Shown one piece after another: positions 7,914 through 15,791 of a stretch of DNA of 64,000 nucleotides. This stretch comes from Promicromonospora sukumoe 327MFSha3.1 (lineage in GTDB: Bacteria; Actinomycetota; Actinomycetes; Actinomycetales; Cellulomonadaceae). Below the pieces are notes generated by a model. That model saw only the letters and a program-made list of their open reading frames with translations. It searched no databases and was not told where the DNA came from. The stretch is from assembly GCF_000385135.1 (NCBI RefSeq), contig NZ_ARQM01000014.1:186001-250000 (forward strand), written 5' to 3'. The stretch's first letter is position 1. Each line of letters begins with the position of its first letter. Both the position numbers and the translations under genes were made by a program.

Positions 7914-8540
7914 ATGAGCACACGAGTGGAGCCGGTCAGCGCGGAGCTCCTCGTCGAACGGGTGGCCGACGCCGTGCTCGCCTGCCCGGGCGGTGCCGAC
8001 ACCCCGGTCCGCCTGCTCGTCGACGGGCACCCGTCCACCCACCCCGACCGGCTCGCCGACGCGCTCGTCGCGCCCCTGGAGACGGCCGGCCGGCGCGTCG
8101 CCCGGGTCCGGGTCGCGGACTTCCTGCGCTCGCGGTCCCTGCGGCTCGAACGCGGTCGCGACGACCCCGACAGCCTGCTGTACGGCTGGATCGACGTCGA
8201 GGCGCTGAACCGCGAGGTGCTGCGGCGGGTCGTGGACCGCGGCGAGTACCTGCCCAGCCTGCGCGACCCCGACACCGACCGGGCCACGCGCGCCGCCTAC
8301 GTCCCCGCCGACCCGGGCACCGTGGTCGTGCTGGACGGCGCGCTCGCGATCGCCCGCGGGCTCGACGTCGACGTCGCCGTGCACCTCGCGCTCAAGCCGG
8401 GCACGCTCCGCCGTCGGACACCCGACGAGGAGGCATGGGCCCTGCCCGCCTACGAGCGGTACGCGGCGCAGGCGGAGCGGGCAGCGGACCTGCTGGTCCG
8501 GGTCGACCACCCGGACCACCCGGCCCTGGTGCACCGCTGA
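7914..8540 (+). CDS. Uridine kinase-like protein with degenerate P-loop
   Basis: 208 aa resembling actinobacterial uridine-kinase-like NTPases: a first strand VRLLVDGH, then GRRVARVRVADFLRSRSLRLERGRDDPDSLLYGWIDVEAL, and the late GTVVVLDGALA strand (Walker-B-like position) with RRRTPDEEAWALPAYERY. Where relatives have GxxGxGKT, this protein has GHPSTHPDR, so the phosphate-binding Gly-Lys-Ser/Thr is absent. It may have lost kinase activity or act as a binding protein. It is monocistronic with its own -10 element, and its 3' end lies 7 bases from the convergent sulfotransferase gene. Confidence 0.65.
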   Translation: MSTRVEPVSAELLVERVADAVLACPGGADTPVRLLVDGHPSTHPDRLADALVAPLETAGRRVARVRVADFLRSRSLRLERGRDDPDSLLYGWIDVEALNREVLRRVVDRGEYLPSLRDPDTDRATRAAYVPADPGTVVVLDGALAIARGLDVDVAVHLALKPGTLRRRTPDEEAWALPAYERYAAQAERAADLLVRVDHPDHPALVHR

Positions 8541-8547
8541 CCGGGCG

Positions 8548-9495
8548 TCAGTCGCTCGCGGCCGACGCCGGGGCGTAGCCCCAGCACTCGCTCATCGCCC
8601 GCAGCTCGCGCGGGATCTCGTCCAGGTCCGGGAGCGTGCGCCCGGCCTGGATGCTCCCGGTGCGGATCTTGTCCCGCCAGTCGCCCAGGCCCTTGCGGAC
8701 CTCGCCGTGCTCGTGGTCGCCGTACGAGACCATGCCCGGCTCCCACGGCAGGCCGAGGAAGTCGCAGATCCGGTGGAACTCGGTCGCCGGGTCCGCGGTG
8801 ACGTCCTCGTAGCGCACCGTGAGCCCCGGGAGCCGGTGCCGCACGTCCTCCAGCGCCGTCATGTACTTCAGCGTGTGCAGGATGGCGCGGTTCATGGGCC
8901 GCCGGGCCGGGTCGGCGTCGTGCCAGGACCGGGCGATCGACGCCGGGTGGCGCAGCAGGAAGATGAACCGGGCGTCGGGCCAGCACACCGCGAACCGGTC
9001 GGCGACGAAGACGTTGCTGGGGGTCTTCTCCACGACGACCTGCTTGCCGCTGCGCAGCAGCTCGCGGTGCAGCATCCGGTCCCACAGGATGTGCTCGACG
9101 TCGGCCACGTTGTGCCCCAGGGCGTCCATCGCCTCCTGGGTGAGCCGTGTCGTGAAGTCGACGGACAGCCGCCGCACGTGCGTCTCGATGGGCGCGTGCA
9201 CCTGGGAGTGGCTGTCCAGCACGACGCGCAGCAGGGTCGACCCGGCGCGGGGCGACGAGAGCACGAAGACCGGGGCGACCAGCAGGCGGTCGGCCGCGGG
9301 GTCGGCCGGCGGGCGGACGCGGCCCCTGCCCGTCCGGCTCGTGCCGCCGCTGGACGTGCCGCCCTGGCGGGTGCCGCCCCGCCGGGCGGTGCCGTGGTTG
9401 CGGGGCACGCGCGTGACCCGCAGGCCCGCGTGCTTCTCGAGTGCCGTGCCGAACCGGCGGGCCAGCTGTGTGCCGGTCCCTCGAACCGTGAGCAT
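8548..9495 (-). CDS. Sulfotransferase family protein
   Basis: 315 aa. The PAPS-binding loop is FVLSSPRAGSTLLRVVLDSH near residue 80, and the 3'-phosphate motif is in FLLRHPASIARSW. Late motifs YEDVTADPATEFHRICDFLG and RTGSIQAGR are typical of bacterial sulfotransferase_3 proteins, which move sulfate from PAPS to an acceptor; the acceptor is unknown. The open frame extends to 9576, but the ATG at 9495 starts the conserved part. Residues 30-70 are a Gly/Arg/Thr linker with repeats such as RRGGTRQGGTSSGGTS. Its presence a few genes from a sulfonate importer may be coincidence. Confidence 0.82.
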   Translation of the reverse strand: MLTVRGTGTQLARRFGTALEKHAGLRVTRVPRNHGTARRGGTRQGGTSSGGTSRTGRGRVRPPADPAADRLLVAPVFVLSSPRAGSTLLRVVLDSHSQVHAPIETHVRRLSVDFTTRLTQEAMDALGHNVADVEHILWDRMLHRELLRSGKQVVVEKTPSNVFVADRFAVCWPDARFIFLLRHPASIARSWHDADPARRPMNRAILHTLKYMTALEDVRHRLPGLTVRYEDVTADPATEFHRICDFLGLPWEPGMVSYGDHEHGEVRKGLGDWRDKIRTGSIQAGRTLPDLDEIPRELRAMSECWGYAPASAASD

Positions 9496-9585
9496 GTCGA
9501 AAGGACTCCGTCCGGAAGTCCCCCTGCCGTCCAACACGGTGGCACGCCCTTCCCGGGCGCGCCACCGTAGCGGCACCGGCCCGGG

Positions 9586-10335
9586 CTACAGCACCAGGCA
9601 GAACGGGTGGCCCGCCGGGTCCGCGAAGACGCGGAACCCGCTGCCCTCGCCGGGCAGCCGGGCCGCGCCCAGCGCCAGCACCGCCGTCTCCCCGGCGTCC
9701 AGGTCGGGCACCCCGATGTCGAGGTGCAGCTGCTGCGGGTGGGCGGGGTCCGGCCACCGCGGCGGGTTGTAGTCCGCCACGGACTGGAAGAGCACGGGCC
9801 GGTCGCCGCCGAGCATGGCGACCCCGTCGGCGTCGTAGGTCACGGGAGCGCCCAGCACCCCGGACCAGAACGCGGCGAGCTCGGACGCGTCGGGGCAGTC
9901 GAAGGTGGGACCCATGACGGTCACGCCGTCCGACTCCTCCTTGAGGCACAGGTCGAAGGGGTGCCCCGCCAGGTCGGACAGCGTGATCCACCGCTCGTTC
10001 TCCCGCAGCACGGTGGCCCCGAGCTCCACCGCCCGGGCGCTCGCGGCGGCGAGGTCCGGCACGTACAGGTCGATGTGCGCCTGCTGCGGGTGCTCCTGCC
10101 CCGGCCACTGCGGCGGGACGTGGTCGGGCGCGAGCTGGAACGCGACGTCCCACCGGTCCGGGGTCGTGACGGTGATCCAGTCGTGGTCGGTGAACTTCAC
10201 GGCGCCGCCGGTCAGGGCCGTCCAGAACCCGGCCTCGGTGGCGAGGTCGGGCACGTCCAGGACCACGGACTTGAGCACACCCACCCCGGGTGCGGGAGCC
10301 TCTGCGGCCGGTCCGGTGGAGGTCGATTCGGTCAT
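9586..10335 (-). CDS. VOC family protein with two glyoxalase-fold domains
   Basis: 249 aa, two tandem vicinal-oxygen-chelate (glyoxalase/bleomycin-resistance fold) domains. Each has the recurring pattern seen in LKSVVLDVPDLATEAGFWTALTGG, then WP(G)QEHPQQAHIDLYVPDL or WPDPAHPQQLHLDIGVPDL, and ends AGHPFDLCL or AGHPFCLVL. These match the two-domain CFP32/VOC_6-like proteins of actinobacteria. The substrate is unknown. The ATG at 10335 follows GGTTGGG; the longer frame to 10488 runs into the DnaA-box cluster and is not conserved-looking. Confidence 0.85.
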   Translation of the reverse strand: MTESTSTGPAAEAPAPGVGVLKSVVLDVPDLATEAGFWTALTGGAVKFTDHDWITVTTPDRWDVAFQLAPDHVPPQWPGQEHPQQAHIDLYVPDLAAASARAVELGATVLRENERWITLSDLAGHPFDLCLKEESDGVTVMGPTFDCPDASELAAFWSGVLGAPVTYDADGVAMLGGDRPVLFQSVADYNPPRWPDPAHPQQLHLDIGVPDLDAGETAVLALGAARLPGEGSGFRVFADPAGHPFCLVL

Positions 10336-10426
10336 GGCCCAACCTTTCGGGAGGTGGTGGGAAGAACCTTCGGCTACCACCTTGCACCCCGCCACCGACA
10401 TTCCCCACCGGAAAAGTTGCGGAGGG

Positions 10427-10502
10427 CTGTCCACCGGGTTATCCACAGCATGCTCGCCCGTGACCCGCACCACTCCGGAGTTATCCACAGATACTGTCCA
10501 CA
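10427..10502 (+). promoter_or_regulatory. Cluster of four DnaA-box-like sites
   Basis: Within 76 bases, all in the same orientation, are CTGTCCACC (10427), TTATCCACA (10439), TTATCCACA (10481) and CTGTCCACA (10494). Two are perfect E. coli-type DnaA boxes. The other two differ from the actinobacterial TTGTCCACA by one or two bases. They sit as two close pairs, and the perfect boxes start 42 bases apart, near four helical turns. No dnaA, dnaN or AT-rich unwinding element is nearby, so this is not oriC; an initiator-titration or regulatory cluster is possible. Confidence 0.6.
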
Positions 10503-10511
10503 GGCTTGTGA

Positions 10512-11708
10512 ATGCGGTGGTCAGCCCTGGGGACGGCCGGACACACTGTCCCGGTGGAGAACACCGTCGCCCTCGCCCAGAGCGCCCTCGCCCCGACGTT
10601 CGGCGCCGTCCGGCTCACCGACCCGGTCGACCTGGGCGGCTCCGCCCGCTCCCAGGTGCTCCGCTGCCGGGTCGAGCGCGCCGGCAGCTCCGCGCCCCTC
10701 GGGGCTGGCCCGGACCTCCCGCCCACGGTGATCGTCAAGCGCTTCCTGTCCGACGCCGGCGCGTTCGTCCGCGAGACCGTCGGCCTGGACGTGTGCCCGG
10801 GCACGCCGACCCTCCTCGCCCAGGACCAGGAGCACGGCCTGATCGTCATGTCCGACCTCGGCGTGCTGCCCACGCTGGCCGACCTGCTCCTGGGGGACGA
10901 CCGCGACGCGGCCTGGGACGGGGCGCGGTCCTGGGCCCGCGCGCTCGGCCGCACGACCGGCGGCTCCCGCGCCCGGGTGGCCGAGGCGCGCAGCCGGCTG
11001 GCGGCCGCCGAGCCGTGGGACGCCGACGCCGACCTCCGCGCGGGCGTGGACCGGCTGCTCGAGGCCGTGGCCGGGGGCGACATGGGGCCGGACGCCGACG
11101 CCGGGCCCGAGGGCCACGCGGCCGCGGCCCGCAGGACCGCCGTCGAGGCCGAGCTCGCCGCGGCCCTGCACCTGCGCGCCCCCGGTGCCGCCGCCGTCGT
11201 CTCGCCCACGGACACCTGCCCCGACAACGCCGTGCTGGGCCCGGACGGCTGGCACTTCCTCGACCTGGAGGGCACCGACGTCCAGCACGCCGCGTTCGTC
11301 GCCGCCTACGGGCTGCTGCCGTTCGCGACCTGCTGGTGCGTGTTCGACCCGCCGGCCGGCCTCACGGACATGCTGCTCGCCGAGCTCACCGCCGGCCTGG
11401 CGGAGCACGCGCCGGACGTCGTCGCCGACCCCGCCTGGGACACGTCGGTACGGCAGGCGTGCGCGCTCTACCTGGTCCTCGTCACCGGCTGGCTGTGGAA
11501 GAGCACGGTCGCGGGCCGGGAGCTGGTCGGCCCGGCGGGCCGGTCGCCGTCGTACCGGCAGCTCATGGTGTCGCGCTGGCGCTGGGGCGCGCTCAACCTC
11601 CGCGCGGACCTCCCGGCGCTGGCTGCCGTGTTCGGCGACGCCGCGGCCTGGGCGCTCGACCAGTGGGGCGCCGACGTCGAGCCGACGGGCTACCGCGCCT
11701 TCCGCTGA
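10512..11708 (+). CDS. Aminoglycoside phosphotransferase-like kinase-fold protein
   Basis: 398 aa with the layout of APH/choline-kinase-fold enzymes. The N-lobe strand PTVIVKRFLSD contains the ATP-contacting lysine. Further on, SPTDTCPDNAVL takes the place of the catalytic HGDxxxxN loop, and HFLDLEGTDVQHAAFVAAY of the metal-binding DxD/DxE loop. The replacement of HGD by PTD is notable. The ATG at 10512 has AGG 7 bases upstream; GTG 10554 (VENTVALAQ) is an alternative. It overlaps the 3' end of the convergent ArsC-fusion gene by 19 bases. Substrate unknown. Confidence 0.65.
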   Translation: MRWSALGTAGHTVPVENTVALAQSALAPTFGAVRLTDPVDLGGSARSQVLRCRVERAGSSAPLGAGPDLPPTVIVKRFLSDAGAFVRETVGLDVCPGTPTLLAQDQEHGLIVMSDLGVLPTLADLLLGDDRDAAWDGARSWARALGRTTGGSRARVAEARSRLAAAEPWDADADLRAGVDRLLEAVAGGDMGPDADAGPEGHAAAARRTAVEAELAAALHLRAPGAAAVVSPTDTCPDNAVLGPDGWHFLDLEGTDVQHAAFVAAYGLLPFATCWCVFDPPAGLTDMLLAELTAGLAEHAPDVVADPAWDTSVRQACALYLVLVTGWLWKSTVAGRELVGPAGRSPSYRQLMVSRWRWGALNLRADLPALAAVFGDAAAWALDQWGADVEPTGYRAFR

Positions 11709-12841
11709 CCCCGGCCGCCGAGGGCGGTCGTGACCGCGGTCCACGGCCGGGTCAGGCGCGGCAGCCAGCCCCGCTGGTGTCCGGCGGCCGCCACGGTCCC
11801 GACGGCGGCCACCGGGCCGCCCGCCCCGGCCGGCAGGCTGGGCACGGCGGACCCCGCGGGCAGCTCCGGCAGCGCCGTGCGCGCCGGGTCGTCCGCGGCG
11901 TCGATCTCGGCGATGAGAGCCTGCACGCGCGCCGTGACGTCGTCGACGATCCGCTCGACCTCCTCGATCGGCCGGCCAGCGGGGTCGTCCAGGGGCCAGT
12001 CGAGGTAGCGGCGTCCCGGGAACACGGGACACGTGTCGCCGCAGCCCATGGTCACGATCACGCCGGAGCTCCGCACGATGTCGTCCGTGAGCTCGCGCGG
12101 GAACTCGATGAGCCCGTCGAGCCCGCGCCGGGCCAGGACGGTCTCCGTCATCTGGTCGGGCTCCGAGACCGGCCGGGTGCCCGCGGTGCGCACCCGGATG
12201 CGGTCGCCCGCGAGGCGGCGGGTCACGGCGGCGGCGATCTGGGACCGGCCGGTGTTGTGGACGCAGACGAACAGCACGTCGCGCGGCGAGCCGTGCGTCA
12301 CCTCGGTCATGGCGGCCAGCCGGTCCGTCGCGAGCCAGGCGGTCAGGGCGGGCAGCTGCGCGGAGGTCCGCACCTGCTTGACCAGCGCGGCGTAGCACTC
12401 GCGGACCAGGCGGTCCACGGTCCCGGCGCCCGCGTTGGCGGCGAACGTCGCGGCGAGGGTGTCGACCAGCCGGTCGAGCAGCGCCTCGTGGTCGTGCACG
12501 TCGAGCGCCGGCTCGCCGAGGAACCGCGGGGCGGCGAGCGCGGCCGTGCCGTAGCGCGCGATCCCGCGCGAGGAGACGCGGTACAGCGCCGCGTCCGACG
12601 CCTCCGGCCCGACGACGGCGACCAGCCCCACCGAGACCAGAGCCTCGAGGTCCTGCTCCACGTCCGCGACGGCGAGGGCCTGGGCCACGAGGTCGGCCGG
12701 CTCGCCGGCCGCGCCGTCCGGCACCAGCCCGGCGGCGGTGGAGCGGCCCGCCGGGTGCGTGAGCAGGCGCGCCAGCAGGCGCAACCGCTCGGGGTTCGCC
12801 ATCGTGAGTCGTTGTGCTGAGCGCAGCTCGTCCGGGGTCAT
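11690..12841 (-). CDS. ArsR-like/three-helix-bundle/ArsC arsenate reductase fusion
   Basis: 383 aa with three parts. Residues 1-100 resemble a winged-helix regulator (ANPERLRLLARLLTHPAG, then LVSVGLVAV and YRVSSRGIARYG). Residues 115-175 are the three-helix bundle (HEALLDRLVDTLAATFA...ECYAALVKQ) found ahead of actinobacterial ArsC. From 188 on is a low-molecular-weight phosphatase/ArsC domain with CVHNTGRS (CX5R, Cys193), MGCGDTCPVFPG (Cys267 and Cys271) and the acid Asp281 in YLDWPLDDP. The cysteine pattern favours arsenate reduction. A Pro/Ala tail follows. No arsenite exporter is adjacent. GGGAG lies about 9 bases before the ATG. Confidence 0.78.
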   Translation of the reverse strand: MTPDELRSAQRLTMANPERLRLLARLLTHPAGRSTAAGLVPDGAAGEPADLVAQALAVADVEQDLEALVSVGLVAVVGPEASDAALYRVSSRGIARYGTAALAAPRFLGEPALDVHDHEALLDRLVDTLAATFAANAGAGTVDRLVRECYAALVKQVRTSAQLPALTAWLATDRLAAMTEVTHGSPRDVLFVCVHNTGRSQIAAAVTRRLAGDRIRVRTAGTRPVSEPDQMTETVLARRGLDGLIEFPRELTDDIVRSSGVIVTMGCGDTCPVFPGRRYLDWPLDDPAGRPIEEVERIVDDVTARVQALIAEIDAADDPARTALPELPAGSAVPSLPAGAGGPVAAVGTVAAAGHQRGWLPRLTRPWTAVTTALGGRGQRKAR

Positions 12842-12889
12842 CGGTCTCTCCCTGGCCTACGGCGGTGTGGCCGAGTGCCAGGAGCGAGG

Positions 12890-14254
12890 CTACCCCGCTG
12901 CCCTGGACCTCGGCGGCCGCACGGTGGGAACGTCACCCACGATCGGCACCGGCCGCCGGTGGAACGGGAACCCGTACCGCGTGACGAGGCCGGCGAGCGT
13001 CGTGACCCGGTTGCGCGGTCCGATCAGCGACATGATGTGCACGAACAGCCACACGATCCACGCCAGGCCCTTGGTGATCCGCAGCGGGCGGCCCCCGGGC
13101 AGGTTGATCTCGGCGATCGCGGCGCGACGGCCGATGACCGCCATCGTGCCCTTGTCGACGTAGTGCAGGTCCTGCAGGGGCTCGCCGTCGATCAGGGCGC
13201 GGATGTTGCGGCCCGCGACGAGGCCGCCCTGGATCGCGGGCTGCGCGAGCTGGGGCAGGTCGGCGGGCGAGATCGCGATGTCGCCCGCGGCGAAGACACC
13301 CGGCAGGCCCTCGACCTGCATGTCGTCACCGATCCGGATGCGGCCGCTCTCGTTCTGCGGGAGGCCCCACTTCGCCACTTCGTCGTGCACGCTCACCCCG
13401 GCGGACCAGACGGTGAGGTCGGCGTGGATGCGCGTCCCGTCGGTGAGCACCACGGCCTCGCGCTCGACGGACGCGACCCCGGCGCCCAGGTGCAGCGAGA
13501 CGCCGCGGTGCCGCAGCTCCTGGGTCGCGTAGGCGCGCAGCTTGGGCGCGAACGACTTGAGGATCTCGCCGCCGCGCTGCACCACCTTGACCTCGAACGC
13601 GTCGCCGTGGATCTCCGGGTAGGCGGGCGCGAGGCCGGCCGTGCGCAGCTCGGCGAGCGCGCCCGCGACCTCCACCCCGGTGGCGCCGCCGCCCACGACG
13701 ACGACGCGCAGCCCGTCGTCGGCCCGCTTCGACTTCGCGGCCTTCTCCAGGCGGATGAAGAGGTTGTCGCGGATCCGCATGGCCTGCGAGCGCGTGTACA
13801 TCGGGAACGAGTGCTCCTTGGCGCCCGGCGTCCCGAAGAAGTTCGCCGTGACGCCCGCCGTGACGACCAGGTAGTCGTAGCTGATCCAGTGGTCGTTGAG
13901 CAGGCGGATCTTCTTCGCGGCGTGGTCGGCCTCCACCAGGTGCTCGTGCACCACGTGCACGTTCTTCTGCTTGAGCCGCAGGCCGCGCAGGAAGTAGGTG
14001 ACGTCGCCCGGGTTCAGGCCGCCGGTCGCCACCTGGTACAGCAGCGGCTGGAACGTGTTGTAGACGCGGCGGTCGATCAGCGTGATGCGCACGGGCGCGT
14101 CCTTGAGCGCCCGGACCGTGGCCATCCCGGCGAACCCGCCGCCCACCACCACCACGTGCGGCAGCGGCTCGGGGTGCTCGCTCATGGTCTTCTCGAGGCC
14201 GTAGTCCTCGTCGTCCTCGGGTGCTTGCACGGGGGTGTGTGCAGATTCGGTCAC
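12890..14254 (-). CDS. ndh: Type II NADH:quinone oxidoreductase
   Basis: 454 aa. Two Rossmann motifs, VVVGGGFAGM near residue 36 (FAD) and VVVVGGGATGVEVAGAL near 205 (NADH), and the FAD-binding GVFAAGDIA make this NDH-2, which passes electrons from NADH to quinone at the membrane without pumping protons. The C-terminal stretch GLAWIVWLFVHIMSLIGPRNR is the membrane-association segment of this family. GTG 14254 is chosen because GAGACT lies 7 bases before it, matching the leaderless pattern. ATG 14185 (MSEHPEPL) is the alternative. It diverges from the amino-acid permease over 40 bases. Confidence 0.9.
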   Translation of the reverse strand: MTESAHTPVQAPEDDEDYGLEKTMSEHPEPLPHVVVVGGGFAGMATVRALKDAPVRITLIDRRVYNTFQPLLYQVATGGLNPGDVTYFLRGLRLKQKNVHVVHEHLVEADHAAKKIRLLNDHWISYDYLVVTAGVTANFFGTPGAKEHSFPMYTRSQAMRIRDNLFIRLEKAAKSKRADDGLRVVVVGGGATGVEVAGALAELRTAGLAPAYPEIHGDAFEVKVVQRGGEILKSFAPKLRAYATQELRHRGVSLHLGAGVASVEREAVVLTDGTRIHADLTVWSAGVSVHDEVAKWGLPQNESGRIRIGDDMQVEGLPGVFAAGDIAISPADLPQLAQPAIQGGLVAGRNIRALIDGEPLQDLHYVDKGTMAVIGRRAAIAEINLPGGRPLRITKGLAWIVWLFVHIMSLIGPRNRVTTLAGLVTRYGFPFHRRPVPIVGDVPTVRPPRSRAAG

Positions 14255-14280
14255 GAGCACGAGTCTCTCACCGCCCGGGT

Positions 14281-14286
14281 TACCGT
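14281..14286 (+). promoter_or_regulatory. Leaderless-type -10 element TACCGT
   Basis: TACCGT ends 8 bases before GTG 14295. The divergent ndh start has GAGACT at the same kind of distance on the other strand, so both promoters share about 40 bases. Confidence 0.5.
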
Positions 14287-14294
14287 GGTCGGTC

Positions 14295-15716
14295 GTGAGC
14301 ACCACCGAACACCAGACCGACCCCGCCGGCCGCCCCGAGCGGCTGGCCCACGGCCTGCGCACCCGCCACCTGACCATGATGGGCCTGGGGTCCGCGATCG
14401 GCGCCGGACTGTTCCTCGGCTCGGGCCTCGGCATCGCCGCCGCGGGTCCCGCCGTCCTGGTCAGCTACGCCATCGCGGGCGCGATCGTCGTGCTGGTCAT
14501 GCGGATGCTCGCCGAGATGGCCTCCGCGCTCCCGTCGAGCGGCTCGTTCTCCGTCTACGCGGAGGCCGCGCTCGGCCGCTGGGCCGGGTTCCTGCTGGGC
14601 TGGCTGTACTGGTTCACCATCGTCATGGTGCTCGGCGTCGAGGTGACGGGTGTGGCCGGGATCGTGCACGGCTGGTGGCCCGCGGTGCCGCAGTGGGCGG
14701 TCGCAGCCGCCGTCGTCGCCGTGTTCGGCGCGATCAACCTCGTGGGCGTGCGCCAGTTCGGCGAGGCCGAGTTCTGGTTCGCCACCGTGAAGGTGCTCGC
14801 GATCGTCGGCTTCCTGGTGCTCGGCGTGCTGATCGTCGTCGGCGTGGTGCCCGTGAGCGGCAGCGTCCTGGGGGAGTGGGCGCAGTACGGCGGGTTCGCC
14901 CCGGCGGGCCTGCCCGGCATCGCCGCAGGCCTGCTCACCGTCGTCTTCGCGTTCGGCGGCATCGAGATCGTCACCATCGCGGCCGCCGAGGCGCGCGACC
15001 CGCAGTCGGCCGTCGCGAGCGCGACCCGGACCATCCTGTGGCGCATCCTGTTCTTCTACGTGGGTTCGGTCGCGATCATGGTCGCCCTCATCCCGTGGAC
15101 CGACGCCGCCCGGCTGGAGTCGCCGTTCGTCTCCGTGCTCCAGATGGCCGGGTTCGACGGCGCCGCGAGGCTCATGGAGGTCGTCGTGGTGCTCGCGCTG
15201 CTGAGCGCGTTCAACGCCAACGTCTACGCGACCTCCCGCATGCTGTTCTCGCTCGGCGGCCGCGGTGACGCCCCCGCGCTCGCGACCCGGGTCTCCCGCC
15301 GCGACGTCCCGTGGGTCGCGGTGCTGGTGTCGGTGTTCTTCGGCGTCGTCGCCGTGCTGCTCAACTACCTGCTGCCCGAGTCGCTGCTCGGGGTGCTGCT
15401 CAACGCCGTCGGCTCGGCGCTGCTGGTGGTCTGGATCCTCGTGGTGGTCTCGCAGCTCCGGCTGCGCCCGCGCCTGGAGGCCGCCGCGGCCGAGCGCGGC
15501 GAGACCCTGCGGCTGCGCGCCTGGGGCTACCCGTGGCTCTCGTGGGTCACGCTCGTGGCGCTCGTCGTGGTGGTGGGCCTCATGCTGTCCGACGCCGCCG
15601 CCCGCCCGCAGATCGCCGCGACCGCCGGCCTGGTCGTGGTGATCCTGGTGGTCTACGTGATCGCGCGGGCGCTGCGCCGCGTCCCGGCCGAGCCGGCGGC
15701 GTCCGGCCGGCGGTAG
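14295..15716 (+). CDS. APC superfamily amino-acid permease
   Basis: 473 aa with about 12 membrane segments. The opening RTRHLTMMGLGSAIGAGLFLGSG is the consensus of the amino-acid transporter family (GABA, aromatic and asparagine permeases). AFGGIEIVTIAAAEARDPQSAV carries the conserved motif of segment 6, and SAFNANVYATSRMLFSL that of segment 8. It would import an amino acid with protons; specificity is not readable. GTG 14295 is favoured over the longer frame because of the upstream -10 element. A bulged hairpin follows the stop. Confidence 0.88.
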   Translation: MSTTEHQTDPAGRPERLAHGLRTRHLTMMGLGSAIGAGLFLGSGLGIAAAGPAVLVSYAIAGAIVVLVMRMLAEMASALPSSGSFSVYAEAALGRWAGFLLGWLYWFTIVMVLGVEVTGVAGIVHGWWPAVPQWAVAAAVVAVFGAINLVGVRQFGEAEFWFATVKVLAIVGFLVLGVLIVVGVVPVSGSVLGEWAQYGGFAPAGLPGIAAGLLTVVFAFGGIEIVTIAAAEARDPQSAVASATRTILWRILFFYVGSVAIMVALIPWTDAARLESPFVSVLQMAGFDGAARLMEVVVVLALLSAFNANVYATSRMLFSLGGRGDAPALATRVSRRDVPWVAVLVSVFFGVVAVLLNYLLPESLLGVLLNAVGSALLVVWILVVVSQLRLRPRLEAAAAERGETLRLRAWGYPWLSWVTLVALVVVVGLMLSDAAARPQIAATAGLVVVILVVYVIARALRRVPAEPAASGRR

Positions 15717-15734
15717 CCGTTCAGCAGACCGTCA

Positions 15735-15782
15735 TCGGGGGTCCACCCGCTGGTCGGGCGGTCGCCAGCGGGCCCCCCGATC
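15735..15782. terminator. Bulged 8+8-bp hairpin after the amino-acid permease
   Basis: ATCGGGGG and CCCGCTGG pair with CCAGCGGG and CCCCCGAT around an 11-base loop, with a four-against-one internal bulge. It lies 18 bases after the permease stop and ends 9 bases before the next start. Confidence 0.55.
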
Positions 15783-15791
15783 GTCGTCGAC

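Noticed and set aside
10427-10502. Chromosomal replication origin
   Set aside because: DnaA boxes are present, but there is no dnaA, dnaN, recF or gyr gene and no AT-rich unwinding region; only a titration or regulatory cluster is supported.
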